Assembly (NCBI GenBank): GCA_934617425.1
Contig: CAKTUD010000007.1
Coordinates: 1-64,000, forward strand
DNA: 64,000 nucleotides
From: an uncultured Eggerthellaceae bacterium
GTDB taxonomy: Bacteria > Actinomycetota > Coriobacteriia > Coriobacteriales > Eggerthellaceae
Direction of reading: 5' to 3'
Made by a program: the position numbers and the translations under genes. This document shows, one piece after another, positions 53,735-62,785 of this stretch. Within the stretch, counting starts at the first letter, position 1. Each line of letters opens with the position of its first letter. The notes under the pieces are model-generated. The model worked only from the letters and a program-made list of their open reading frames with translations. It did no database searches and was not told where the DNA came from.

Positions 53735-54937
53735 TCACTCAAAAGCGGCCATCACCGCATCGGCGGTATGGCCCCAGGAGGAAACAGCCTCCACATGCTC
53801 CCGCGCACACGCACCCATCGCCGCAAGCGCCGGCAAACCCAAAGACGCTGCCTCCCGAAGTCCCGCAGCCACGGCAGGCGCATCCGCGCTTGACAAGATA
53901 AAGCCGCAAGTATCATCGGGGATAAGTTCGCGCGCGCCGCCTACATCGGTTATAAGCGAGGGCACCCCGCACGCCGAAGCCTCAAGGAGCGACGTGCAAA
54001 ATCCCTCAGAGCGCGTGGGAAGACAGAACAAATTGCTCTGTTGCAATAGCGCAGAAAGATCGGCAGGTTTTAAATTGCCAGGGAAAAAGGCCGACCTTTG
54101 CCCTGCGAATTCGGCCAAAGCCGCCGCTTTCGCCCCCAAAGCCCCCCGCAGCGCACCGTCGCCCGCAAAAACGCATTTGATTTGCAAAGCATCGTTTTCG
54201 CCGCAGAGCCGCCCTAGAGCATCCAGCAGCTTATCGGGCCCCTTTTCCGGAACCAAGCGCCCGCAAAACGTCACCAGCAAGTCTTCGGCCCCTACTCCCA
54301 ACTCGGCACGAAAATCTCGATCAGAAGCAAGCGCTCGAAACGCCGGCGCATCAATTGCATTTTGGATAATCCCCGTTGGCTTGATGCCAAAATGTCTCAG
54401 CCAGTCGGCGCTTTTTTGCGAAATGCCATAAAACTCAGGATGATAAGCTTTGACGCACGCGGTTATCGCGTGCTCGTAAGCCGCCAAAACAGCATCGGCT
54501 GCAGCATTTCCCAAAACCAGATGAGCCGAACCGTGGTCGAGCACGGCCGCCTTAGCTCCAACGCGCTTCGCAAAACGAAGCCCTTCGACCGAATGAGCAT
54601 AAAACCGCGTATTGACCAGCACCGCTTCCGGCGAAAAAGCTGCGGCAGCATCAAGGAGTTCCTTGTAATGGGCGTTTTTCTGCGAGATGGGCAGACGCCC
54701 GCCCATCAAATTGCGAGCAGGAAGACGCCAAATCTCCACGCCGTTTTCGTCCGCCTCGTGCTCGGGTGCGCCGCCAAGCTGCGACGTCACCACCTGCACG
54801 CGCACCCCGCGCTTAGCAAGCGCAGCGGCAATATTATGCGTGAAATTCTCGACGCCGCCCGTATGGGGCAGATACAGTGCCGACCATATGGATAATCGAT
54901 TGAACAAAGTTCCCCCATTCGTGCAGTTATCGCCCAT
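53735..54937 (-). CDS. Family 4 glycosyltransferase
   Basis: About 400 residues, GT-B fold. YLPHTGGVENFTHNIAAALA at the N-terminal acceptor loop, FCGRLVPEKGPDKLLDALGR and the E-x7-E nucleotide-sugar motif in PTRSEGFCTSLLEASACGVP, plus DVGGARELI. Start at 54937 has no clear ribosome binding site; an in-frame TTG eleven codons on, behind GGGGGA, is the alternative. Divergent from the dolichyl-phosphate-mannose-like GT gene. Adds a sugar to a lipid-linked surface polymer. Confidence 0.87.
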   Translation of the reverse strand: MGDNCTNGGTLFNRLSIWSALYLPHTGGVENFTHNIAAALAKRGVRVQVVTSQLGGAPEHEADENGVEIWRLPARNLMGGRLPISQKNAHYKELLDAAAAFSPEAVLVNTRFYAHSVEGLRFAKRVGAKAAVLDHGSAHLVLGNAAADAVLAAYEHAITACVKAYHPEFYGISQKSADWLRHFGIKPTGIIQNAIDAPAFRALASDRDFRAELGVGAEDLLVTFCGRLVPEKGPDKLLDALGRLCGENDALQIKCVFAGDGALRGALGAKAAALAEFAGQRSAFFPGNLKPADLSALLQQSNLFCLPTRSEGFCTSLLEASACGVPSLITDVGGARELIPDDTCGFILSSADAPAVAAGLREAASLGLPALAAMGACAREHVEAVSSWGHTADAVMAAFE

Positions 54938-55048
54938 GACGTGCAGTTTTATGTATCGTATTGTATACTTTCGCAACGGAATCCAACGGGTTTGCGACAA
55001 GTTTACGCACAGAATCGCGCAGCAACCCGAAATCGCGGAAGGCAAGCA

Positions 55049-55726
55049 ATGCGCACGCTGCTCATAATACCGGCGTACAACGAGGCCGAAAATATCGAAC
55101 GCGTAGTTGGCAACATCGTCGCCAACTACCCCAAGTACGACTACGTGGTGGTAAACGACGGATCGCGTGATGGAACCGCCGATATCTGTCGCAAAAACGG
55201 CTACCGATTTCTTGACTTGCCCATAAACCTTGGGCTTGCCGGCGCTTTCCAGGCCGGGACAAAGTACGCTGTGGCAAACGGATACGATTGCGCCATTCAG
55301 TTCGACGCCGATGGCCAGCATTTGCCCGAATATCTCGATTCACTCGTTGCCGAACTCGAACATTGCGACATTGCCATCGGGTCGCGTTTCGTTACGCAAG
55401 AAAAGCCGCGCACCCTGCGCATGTTCGGCAGCAATCTGATCGAGTTCATGATCAAGCTAACCACAGACAAGACGATCAAAGACCCGACATCGGGTTTGCG
55501 CTGCTACAACCGCAAAGCGTTGAAAATACTCTCGAGCGGACCAAACCTCGGACCCGAACCCGACACCATCGCTTGGCTCATGCGCAAACATAGCATAAGC
55601 GTGTCGGAGGTGCAGGTTGAGATGGCCGAACGTATTGCGGGCGAAAGCTACCTGAACCTGAAATCGTCAGCAGCCTACATGACGCGTATGGCGATTTCAG
55701 TACTGCTGATTCAGTTCTTCCGCTAA
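55049..55726 (+). CDS. Family 2 glycosyltransferase, DPM1/polyprenyl-phosphate type
   Basis: 225 residues: LIIPAYNEAENIERVVGNIV, VVNDGSRDGTADICRKNGYR, then NLGLAGAFQAGTKYAVANG, FDADGQHLPEYLD (DXD) and SGLRCYNRKALKI. No C-terminal membrane helices, so a DPM1-type soluble enzyme that transfers a sugar to polyprenyl phosphate. The start at 55049 has GGAAGG upstream. Followed 106 bases later by DUF2304, a common partner. Confidence 0.88.
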   Translation: MRTLLIIPAYNEAENIERVVGNIVANYPKYDYVVVNDGSRDGTADICRKNGYRFLDLPINLGLAGAFQAGTKYAVANGYDCAIQFDADGQHLPEYLDSLVAELEHCDIAIGSRFVTQEKPRTLRMFGSNLIEFMIKLTTDKTIKDPTSGLRCYNRKALKILSSGPNLGPEPDTIAWLMRKHSISVSEVQVEMAERIAGESYLNLKSSAAYMTRMAISVLLIQFFR

Positions 55727-55832
55727 ATGCCGCCTGCTCGCAAACCGCCCGCCCAATCGCAAGCGTTGGTCGCCGACCACCCACACCAAACAACGCTTCG
55801 CTGATTTCTCGTGATACGAAGGATAGGTTGAT

Positions 55833-56192
55833 ATGTCTCTCGCACTTAGGATTCTGCTCGTTGTAGCTGCCGTGCTCGTTGCCGCTTTCATGCTGCGCAG
55901 CGTGCGTAAATCAAAAATGCGCATCGAAGACACCATTTCATGGGCATTCCTTGCGCTGATTATCTTACTTTTGGCAGTGTTCCCGCAGATCGGCGATGCG
56001 CTGGCAAGCCTTACTGGCATTCAGTCAACTCAAAATTTCATCTTCTTGTTCTTCATCGCCATCTTGTTCCTCAAAAGCTACCACGCAAGCCGCACCGTAA
56101 GCGAGCTACAAACCAAGGTACGCGAACTTTCCGAGCAGATTGCCCTCGACCGCCTCGACCATTACGAGCGCACGCATAATAACGAGCTGTGA
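55833..56192 (+). CDS. DUF2304 small membrane protein
   Basis: 119 residues: three helices (RILLVVAAVLVAAFML; WAFLALIILLLAVFP; NFIFLFFIAILFL) then a charged coiled-coil-like tail. The RKSKMRIEDTISWAFL and FLFFIAILFLKSYHASRTVS blocks are the DUF2304 pattern. Members sit beside DPM1-like glycosyltransferases in cell-envelope operons, as here. Ends with a hairpin terminator. Confidence 0.88.
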   Translation: MSLALRILLVVAAVLVAAFMLRSVRKSKMRIEDTISWAFLALIILLLAVFPQIGDALASLTGIQSTQNFIFLFFIAILFLKSYHASRTVSELQTKVRELSEQIALDRLDHYERTHNNEL

Positions 56193-56199
56193 CCAAAAG

Positions 56200-56225
56200 A
56201 AACTATTCGCTTAAACGAATAGTTT
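56200..56225 (+). terminator. Terminator after DUF2304
   Basis: AAACTATTCG (56200-56209) and CGAATAGTTT (56216-56225) pair exactly with a 6-base loop, followed by TATAT. AGAAACTATTCGC also recurs at 56245 upstream of the HipA-like relic, so a shared origin or operator is possible. Confidence 0.6.
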
Positions 56226-56233
56226 TATATCGG

Positions 56234-56965
56234 ATGTGCCGTACAGAAACTATTCGCAAAGTTTCGATTTCCACCGCTAGCTTTGCCGTCGACGGCAAAA
56301 AAGCCGCAGCGAATCCAGACAATACGTCAGATGGCAATCTGCGAAAAACCTGGGTCTGCCGCACCGACAAGCGCTATCTCCTCAAAAGCGGAACCCAATA
56401 CGGGCAAGAGCCATATAACGAGGCAATCGCCACAGTCCTGCACTAGCGCCTGCTTAAACCCGAAACGTTCGTCTCCTACTCTCTTGAGGAAAATGGACCA
56501 TTGGCGTACAGCTGCTGTCAAAATTCCCTCACCGACGAAGAGGAGTTTGTTCCCGCAATCTACGTTGAGCAATACCTTGAAAAGCAATCGCACGAAAGCG
56601 AGTATGGGCATTATCTCTCTTGCTGCAACGAGCTCGGTGCAAAAGATGCACGAGCAGTTCTTGATCGCATGATAGTTTGCGACGACATCATTGCAAACTA
56701 CGACAGGCACCATCGCAATTTCGGGATAATCAGAAACATCGAAACGCTCGAATGCAGGTCAGCTCCCATATTTGACTCGGGATCTCCTCTTTGGTGCAAT
56801 GTAGCGACCAGCGAACTTGCGACTGGCGAGCGCAGTTTTGAAGGCAAACAGTTCTACGCTAGCCCCACCAAGCAGATGCTTCTTGTCGATGATTTGAGCT
56901 GGTTTGATATCTCGGCCCTAAAATGGCGTTTGGAACGTATGATTGCCATCGCTAAATGGAATTGA
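56234..56965 (+). pseudogene. HipA-like kinase fragment with internal amber codon
   Basis: Reading through TAG at 56444-56446 in one frame gives a continuous HipA-C-terminal-like sequence: DNTSDGNLRKTWVCRTDKR, KSGTQYGQEPYNEAIATVLH, stop, RLLKPETFVSYSLEENGPLA, later VCDDIIANYDRHHRNFGIIR and APIFDSGSPLW. The kinase catalytic motif (DRHHRNFG) is intact. N-terminus and C-terminus are shorter than in family members of about 300 residues. No HipB antitoxin is seen. One CAG-to-TAG change would explain the stop. Toxin-like kinase relic; probably inactive. Confidence 0.7.
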
Positions 56966-57063
56966 TAGCGAAAAGGATCTTTGCAGCACTAAGGCAATAC
57001 GGCATATAGAACGCTTCAGCATCGTTGTCCAATCACGATGCGCAGAACTTCGACCATATATGA

Positions 57064-57177
57064 CGCGAACGCCTGAAGCTCGCGAAACGTATAGATCTCA
57101 ACGATGCCATCGGAAGAGCACTCGCGAACATGGACGGTATAATTATCAGCGCAGATAAAGCAAAACTGATAGAATGA
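57064..57177 (+). pseudogene. Short gene remnant between HipA relic and YidC fusion
   Basis: A 37-codon frame bounded upstream by TGA and downstream by TGA (57175-57177) reads RERLKLAKRIDLNDAIGRAL-ANMDGIIISADKAKLIE. It looks like the piece of a small regulatory or toxin-system protein whose N-terminus is lost. No start codon fits. I do not recognise the family. Confidence 0.4.
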
Positions 57178-57255
57178 ACGCTTGCCTTATCAAACGGCAA
57201 TCTAAACGCGAGGGGATCGATAGCCGCACCTTTCGCACGATACAGAAACGCGAGC

Positions 57256-59199
57256 ATGCAAATGGATGTCATCTTCTCGGCTGTGGCGGATGTGCTACAG
57301 CTCATCGTACAACCGTGCTATACCCTGACGGGCAACTGGTGGATATCGATCCTCCTATTTACGCTAATTTCTAAAGTCATACTGCTACCTATGTCGCTAT
57401 GGGTTCAAAAGAACTCCATCGTCATGGTTAACGTCATGCCAGAAATCAACCGCATCAAAGTAAAGTATTACGGCGACCGTGAAAGCATCGGCGAGAAGCA
57501 ACAAGCCGTTTTTAAAGAAAAGCACTATCACCCTTTGCTTTCTATGATTCCGCTGCTTGTACAAATCATTATCTTATTTGGCCTCGTTGACGTCATCCAT
57601 TCCATTACCGATGGCGGCGCACCAGGCACAGAATTTCTTGGAATGGTGCCCGTTACCGATGGCGGCGCATCATGGGTAATGCCTGTCCTTGCAGGATTAT
57701 CAGCTGTCGTCATGGGATTTGCGCAGAATCGCATCAATCCGCTGCAGCGAGAGCAATCAAGAGCAGAGAAGAACACCACTAATGGGTTGTCCATAGGTCT
57801 TTCTCTCGTCTTGGGCGTATTCGTATCCGCCGGCATGTGCTTTTACTGGATTTGCTCAAACCTATCCTCTATTGCTATCCAAGCATTAATGAATGTGTGC
57901 ATAAAACCAAGTAAACACATCGATTATGCAGACCTTGAAGCAAGCCGTGCGGAAATAGAAGCGCTCGAATCTCTCGAAGCAGAGCGCAAAATGCCTTGGT
58001 GGAAACGCGATCCATTGGCAAAGCGCGAACGCGCCGACTATAAGCGATTCTTCAAGGTAGTCGGAAAACACATCGTGTTTTATTCGGAAGGGTCAGGATT
58101 TTATAAGTACTTCAAGGGTGCTATAGAATATCTACTTGCACACTCTGATGTAAACATCCATTACGTCACTAACGACCCCGATGATCGTGTTTTCGAATTA
58201 TCGAAAACACAGCCACGCATCATCCCGTACTATACAGGACAAAAGAAATCCATCACGCTCATGATGAAGATGGACGCCGACGTAGTTGTTTCCACCCTTG
58301 AAGACTTGGATAACTACTACATTAAACGTTCTTATGTTCGAAAAGACATCGAGTACGTCTTCATGCTGCACCATATGACATCGATGCATCTAACGCCCTC
58401 GAAACATGCATACGATCATTACGATACCGTATTATGCGTAGGCCCTCATCAAGTCACCGAATTACGGCAAGAAGAGAAGCTATACGACCTTCCTGCCAAA
58501 AACCTAATAGAATGCGGCTATGATCTGCTCGATACTGATATTGCCGCAGTAGAACATCGCCGAGCCGAAGGCAAGATGAAGAACGAACGCCCCGTCGTCA
58601 TGATTGCCCCATCGTGGCAAGAGGATAACTTGCTCGATTCGTGCATTAGCGAATTGCTCGACCAACTACTCAATCGCGGTTGGAGTATCGTCGTCCGCCC
58701 CCACCCCGAATACACAAAGCGTTATCGACCTCGGTGGGAAGCACTCATCGAGCGCTACTCGAACATCGCAGATTCCGATTTGCACTTTGAACACGATTTT
58801 TCATCGAACGAATCGGTATTCACTTCCGACGTACTCATCACCGATTGGTCTAGCGTATTCTGCGAGTTTTCATTCTCCACGCTACGTCCAAGCGTATTCA
58901 TTAATACGCCCATGAAAGTAGGGAACCCCGACTGGCAAGAACTCGGCATTGAGCCAACCGATATTTCGCTACGGGACAGAGTGGGCCGCTCATTCGATCC
59001 GAAAGATCTCTCAAACCTGGGAAGCACCATTGCAGAAATGATCTCTCACCCCGATGCATGGTCGGAACGTGTTTTGCAGGTAAGAAATGAAACCATATCG
59101 GATCTTGGGCACGGTGCGGAGATGGCCGGCGAATATTTACTTGATCGTATCCTGAAAAAGCAAGATGAAAACAAAGAGGAAGGCGGCCGAAATGAATAG
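57256..59199 (+). CDS. YidC/Oxa1-type membrane domain fused to TagF-like glycerophosphotransferase
   Basis: 647 residues. Residues 1-230 carry a YidC/Oxa1 core: WWISILLFTLISKVILLPMS, MPEINRIKVKYYGDRESIGE, LLVQIIILFGLVDVI and WICSNLSSIAIQALMN. A short basic linker leads to residues 270-635, a CDP-glycerol glycerophosphotransferase-like domain (TagB/TagF): FYSEGSGFYKYFKGAIEYLL, LEDLDNYYIKRSYVRKDIEY, APSWQEDNLLDS, VRPHPEYTKRY and LITDWSSVFCEFSFSTLRPS. So both membrane anchor and teichoic-type transferase are on one chain. Its stop overlaps the next gene start by eight bases. Likely polymerises or primes a glycerol/ribitol-phosphate polymer; insertase activity is uncertain. Confidence 0.85.
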   Translation: MQMDVIFSAVADVLQLIVQPCYTLTGNWWISILLFTLISKVILLPMSLWVQKNSIVMVNVMPEINRIKVKYYGDRESIGEKQQAVFKEKHYHPLLSMIPLLVQIIILFGLVDVIHSITDGGAPGTEFLGMVPVTDGGASWVMPVLAGLSAVVMGFAQNRINPLQREQSRAEKNTTNGLSIGLSLVLGVFVSAGMCFYWICSNLSSIAIQALMNVCIKPSKHIDYADLEASRAEIEALESLEAERKMPWWKRDPLAKRERADYKRFFKVVGKHIVFYSEGSGFYKYFKGAIEYLLAHSDVNIHYVTNDPDDRVFELSKTQPRIIPYYTGQKKSITLMMKMDADVVVSTLEDLDNYYIKRSYVRKDIEYVFMLHHMTSMHLTPSKHAYDHYDTVLCVGPHQVTELRQEEKLYDLPAKNLIECGYDLLDTDIAAVEHRRAEGKMKNERPVVMIAPSWQEDNLLDSCISELLDQLLNRGWSIVVRPHPEYTKRYRPRWEALIERYSNIADSDLHFEHDFSSNESVFTSDVLITDWSSVFCEFSFSTLRPSVFINTPMKVGNPDWQELGIEPTDISLRDRVGRSFDPKDLSNLGSTIAEMISHPDAWSERVLQVRNETISDLGHGAEMAGEYLLDRILKKQDENKEEGGRNE

Positions 59200-61327
59200 A
59201 GTCTGCCCACGTATCGTTTTGCATGCATACGACACGTTTGCTTCGTTAATAGTCGCTGCCACCCTTTCACTCGTATTTGCCCCCCCCGCATATGCGTATG
59301 TCGACCCCTCCGTAATGACATACGCCATCCAGGCTGTTGCAGGTGTTGCCGTAGCTCTGTCCACAGTGCTCGGCGTCGTATTTCGACGCACGCGCAAAAA
59401 ACTCGCAAACGCTCTCGGCATTGATGAAAACGCCCGCAAAGAGCGTGAACCGCGCGCTCATCGGATCGATAGCCAAGGTAACATCGTCTATACTGCCGCA
59501 GACAGACAACAAACGAACAGGCCAATCCAAACTCGTCGCAACACGAATCAACAGCGGGTCGGCTACACGCCGAAAGTATCCTCGCGTCTTGCAATATCGG
59601 CTTCCGTCGTTCTCCTAATGGTATTCACATTATTCGTAGTCGCCCCTTACGAAATCCTTGCCGGCAATCAAGCAAGTTTGACATACGGGTTGGCAGACGC
59701 ATGGCAAGTATTTGTGCTTCCCGCCATCGTTATGGTCGCTATCGGCACAATAGTGCTGACACTCATGCGTGGTAATCTGTTTAATCTAGTCGCCCTTGTC
59801 GTATTCGGGATAGGGCTCGCCACATATATCCAAGTAGCATTTTTAAACGGCACGCTCCCGAGCGCCGATGGCGCGACCATTGATTGGACCCAATACAAAA
59901 CCGTCACCCTTGGCACGCTTATTGTATGGCTTGCCGTATGCATCGGTCCTTGGGCTGTCAGCAATCTGAACCGCAAATTAACGCAAAATGTATGTGCGCT
60001 GGTGGCGGCAGCCCTCGTACTCGTTCAGGCGGTTGGAGTCGGCAGCCTGTTCGTAAACGCATACTCTTTCGACGGAAACGGCGTCGATAGTGATTTCTAC
60101 TATGCGAAAACGCCCTACAAAGTAACAACAGAAGGGCTGTACACCGTATCCGAAAAGAAAAACGTAATCGTGTTTGTATTGGACATGTACGACACAAACG
60201 ACTTGACAGCAGCCTTAAACGAAAAGCCTGATTTGCTGAATGAAATGACCGGCTTCACTTGGTATCAGAATGACTTAGCCGCCATAACACCAACACGAGA
60301 GGCTATTCCGTCACTGCTAACAGCACAAAGCCCCGTTGCAGGTGAATCGTTTTTCGATTATCAAGATTCACGCTACAAAAAAGGTAACTATATTGGCGCC
60401 ATCGACGATGCTGGTTATAGCGTAGGCGCATATTCCGATTCGCTACCAAGCACATTGCCGTATTTTATGAAACACTTAATAAATGCCAAAACCTCAGACG
60501 AAATGCGCGAATTAAATTCCGTTAATGTAGAAGGAACATTGAAATCGCTATGGATGTGCTCGATGTTTCGCGATTTACCCTGGGCTCTCAAACCATTTTT
60601 CTGGTTCTACACCGACGATATCAATCAGGCTATGACAAATCGCGAAAGCAGCGAGAACGCGCTCACCCCGTATACTATCGATGATGCAACATACTACCAA
60701 GAATTGATCAACATTGGACTCTCGGCAACCGACGACGGTGAAAAGGGGGCATTTCGCTTCATTCATTTAATGGGAGCCCACTACCCCTATACCCTCGATG
60801 AGAATTCGCAACTTTCCAGCGGCGTCACTCGCGTCCAACAGTCCATTGGTTCTATGAATATCGTAAGCGAATACATCCGCCAGCTTAAAGCGTTAAATCT
60901 ATACGATAACGCAACCATAATAATTACAGCAGATCACGGATACTTTGCTTCCACAGAACCGTTTGCGTTGCTCGACGAAGCTGTCACACCCATAATGATG
61001 GTGAAACCCGCAGAAAACGCCGATGTGGCGTCAGCACCATTGCAAACTTCAAACCAACCGGTTTGTAACATCGACGCATTACCCACCGCCGTCGCCGACA
61101 TGGGTGACGTCGATGCTCCTACTAATGGTACAAATATCCTCACGCAAGATAACGCAAATCGCACCCGTTATTTCTGCTCGCTGAGCAAAGACGCCAATCA
61201 AGTAGAGCACGGTTACGTGCAATATGAAGTGCAGGGAGACGCCAACGATATAGACAATTGGACCCCTACCGGATGGATTCTGAATTTCGATGATGATTTC
61301 ACTTGGGAATACCGAGGAAACGGTTAA
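59192..61327 (+). CDS. Membrane sulfatase-fold phosphotransferase (LTA-synthase-like)
   Basis: 711 residues. N-terminal signal/anchor (VDPSVMTYAIQAVAGVAVAL), basic linker, three or four more helices to residue 300, then an extracellular alkaline-phosphatase/sulfatase-type domain: VIVFVLDMYDTNDLTAALNE (metal Asp), TREAIPSLLTAQSPVAGES (nucleophile region), FRFIHLMGAHYPYTLDE and IIITADHGYFASTEP (Asp-His metal site). Likely transfers or hydrolyses phosphoglycerol-type groups. The start at 59192 has GAGGAAGG upstream and overlaps the previous stop, so both proteins are co-translated. Confidence 0.85.
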   Translation: MNRVCPRIVLHAYDTFASLIVAATLSLVFAPPAYAYVDPSVMTYAIQAVAGVAVALSTVLGVVFRRTRKKLANALGIDENARKEREPRAHRIDSQGNIVYTAADRQQTNRPIQTRRNTNQQRVGYTPKVSSRLAISASVVLLMVFTLFVVAPYEILAGNQASLTYGLADAWQVFVLPAIVMVAIGTIVLTLMRGNLFNLVALVVFGIGLATYIQVAFLNGTLPSADGATIDWTQYKTVTLGTLIVWLAVCIGPWAVSNLNRKLTQNVCALVAAALVLVQAVGVGSLFVNAYSFDGNGVDSDFYYAKTPYKVTTEGLYTVSEKKNVIVFVLDMYDTNDLTAALNEKPDLLNEMTGFTWYQNDLAAITPTREAIPSLLTAQSPVAGESFFDYQDSRYKKGNYIGAIDDAGYSVGAYSDSLPSTLPYFMKHLINAKTSDEMRELNSVNVEGTLKSLWMCSMFRDLPWALKPFFWFYTDDINQAMTNRESSENALTPYTIDDATYYQELINIGLSATDDGEKGAFRFIHLMGAHYPYTLDENSQLSSGVTRVQQSIGSMNIVSEYIRQLKALNLYDNATIIITADHGYFASTEPFALLDEAVTPIMMVKPAENADVASAPLQTSNQPVCNIDALPTAVADMGDVDAPTNGTNILTQDNANRTRYFCSLSKDANQVEHGYVQYEVQGDANDIDNWTPTGWILNFDDDFTWEYRGNG

Positions 61328-61380
61328 CCCAATGAATTTGGGGGAATTAGACCATCTCGTCCACCGTAGCGACTATAAAG

Positions 61381-61415
61381 AAAATCCGCGCCTTTTGAAA
61401 AAGACGCGGATTTTT
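61381..61415. terminator. Bidirectional intrinsic terminator
   Basis: AAAATCCGCG (61381-61390) pairs with CGCGGATTTTT (61405-61415) around CCTTTTGAAAAAGA. Flanked by A-run and T-run, it can stop transcripts from both the sulfatase-fold gene (+) and glf (-). Confidence 0.8.
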
Positions 61416-61427
61416 ATGCATTGGAAA

Positions 61428-62540
61428 TTACAGCTCTACCCCAAGCTCGCTCTTCACGACCTCGAACGCAGCGGCAATCGCCTTGTCCATGTCGTAATAC
61501 TTGTATCCGCCCAAACGTCCGGCGAAAACAACCTTGCCCTCTTGCTCGGCGAGCTCGCGATACTGCTCGTAAAGCTTGGTGTTGCGTTCGTCGTTAATCG
61601 GGTAATAAGGCTCATCGCCCGGCTTCCAATCGGCGGGATACTCGCGCGTAATGACGGTCTCGGGCTGCGTGCCGAACTCGAAATGCTTGTGCTCGATAAT
61701 GCGTGTCCAAGGCACCTCGCGCTCGTTATAGTTCATAACGGCAACGCCCTGATGGTCAACTTCGTCGAGAATCTCGCTCTCAAAGCGAAGGCTGCGATAC
61801 TCGAGTTGCCCAAGTTTGAAATCGTAAAAAGCATCGATGGGTCCACAGTAGATGACGCGATCGGCAATATCGGGTTCGGCGGCAATCAGGTCCTTATACT
61901 CAACGCCTGTACGAACCTCGGTTCCGTCGAGCATATTCGCAACCATCTTGGTATAGCCGCCCATGGGGATGCCCTGATAACGATCGTTGAAATAATTGTT
62001 GTCATAAGTAAAGCGACACGGGAGACGTTTGATGATAGACGCTGGGAGGTCCTTGCAGTCGCGCCCCCACTGCTTTTCGGTATAACCCTTCACCAACTTC
62101 TCGAAAATGTCGCGACCAACAAGCGAAAGCGCCTGCTCTTCGAGGTTCTTCGGCTCGGTAATACCTTCAGCGTCGATTTGCCCCTGAATCTTAGCCTTTG
62201 CCTCGGCCGGCGTGACAACACCCCACATCTTGCTAAACGTATTCATGTTGAAGGGCATGTTGTAGATCTCGCCTTTGTAATTGGCGATGGGGCTGTTCAC
62301 GTAATTGTTAAATTCCGCAAATTGGTTTACATAATTCCAAACGTTCTTCAGTGAGGTATGGAAGATATGGGCGCCGTACTTATGAACATTGATGCCTTCG
62401 ATTTCTTCTGTATACACATTGCCAGCAATATGGTCACGCCTGTCGATGACAAGGCACTTCTTGCCAACTTTCTTCGCTTCATGGGCAAACACAGCACCGG
62501 TGAGACCAGCGCCAACGATTAGATAGTCGTATTGAGACAT
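61428..62540 (-). CDS. glf: UDP-galactopyranose mutase
   Basis: 370 residues. FAD-binding GxGLTGAVFAHEAKKVGKKC, RRDHIAGNVYTEEIEGINVH, HIFHTSLKNVWNYVNQF, then LGQLEYRSLRFESE and AGRLGGYKYYDMDKAIAAAF at the C-terminus, all hallmarks of Glf. Converts UDP-galactopyranose to UDP-galactofuranose, so the surface polymer probably contains Galf. The start at 62540 (MSQYDYLIVG) has AAAGGAA upstream. Confidence 0.95.
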   Translation of the reverse strand: MSQYDYLIVGAGLTGAVFAHEAKKVGKKCLVIDRRDHIAGNVYTEEIEGINVHKYGAHIFHTSLKNVWNYVNQFAEFNNYVNSPIANYKGEIYNMPFNMNTFSKMWGVVTPAEAKAKIQGQIDAEGITEPKNLEEQALSLVGRDIFEKLVKGYTEKQWGRDCKDLPASIIKRLPCRFTYDNNYFNDRYQGIPMGGYTKMVANMLDGTEVRTGVEYKDLIAAEPDIADRVIYCGPIDAFYDFKLGQLEYRSLRFESEILDEVDHQGVAVMNYNEREVPWTRIIEHKHFEFGTQPETVITREYPADWKPGDEPYYPINDERNTKLYEQYRELAEQEGKVVFAGRLGGYKYYDMDKAIAAAFEVVKSELGVEL

Positions 62541-62785
62541 GTTTGAGATTCCTTTCGCGTAGATCAAACAATATGCAGTCGAAATAAATCGAAACAGTAA
62601 TCGTAGACAACAATACATTACGATATTCTGCATAAGAGAAAAAGCCAACGATTCAACTTCTCGCTCGAAAAGCAGTATCAAGCCCGCTAACGAAACAGAA
62701 TCAAATGCAACACTGCTTCCTTGATAAAATCGGAAGCACGGTACAACGCGCATCACCTATCGCAAACTAATCACGAAAGAAGACC

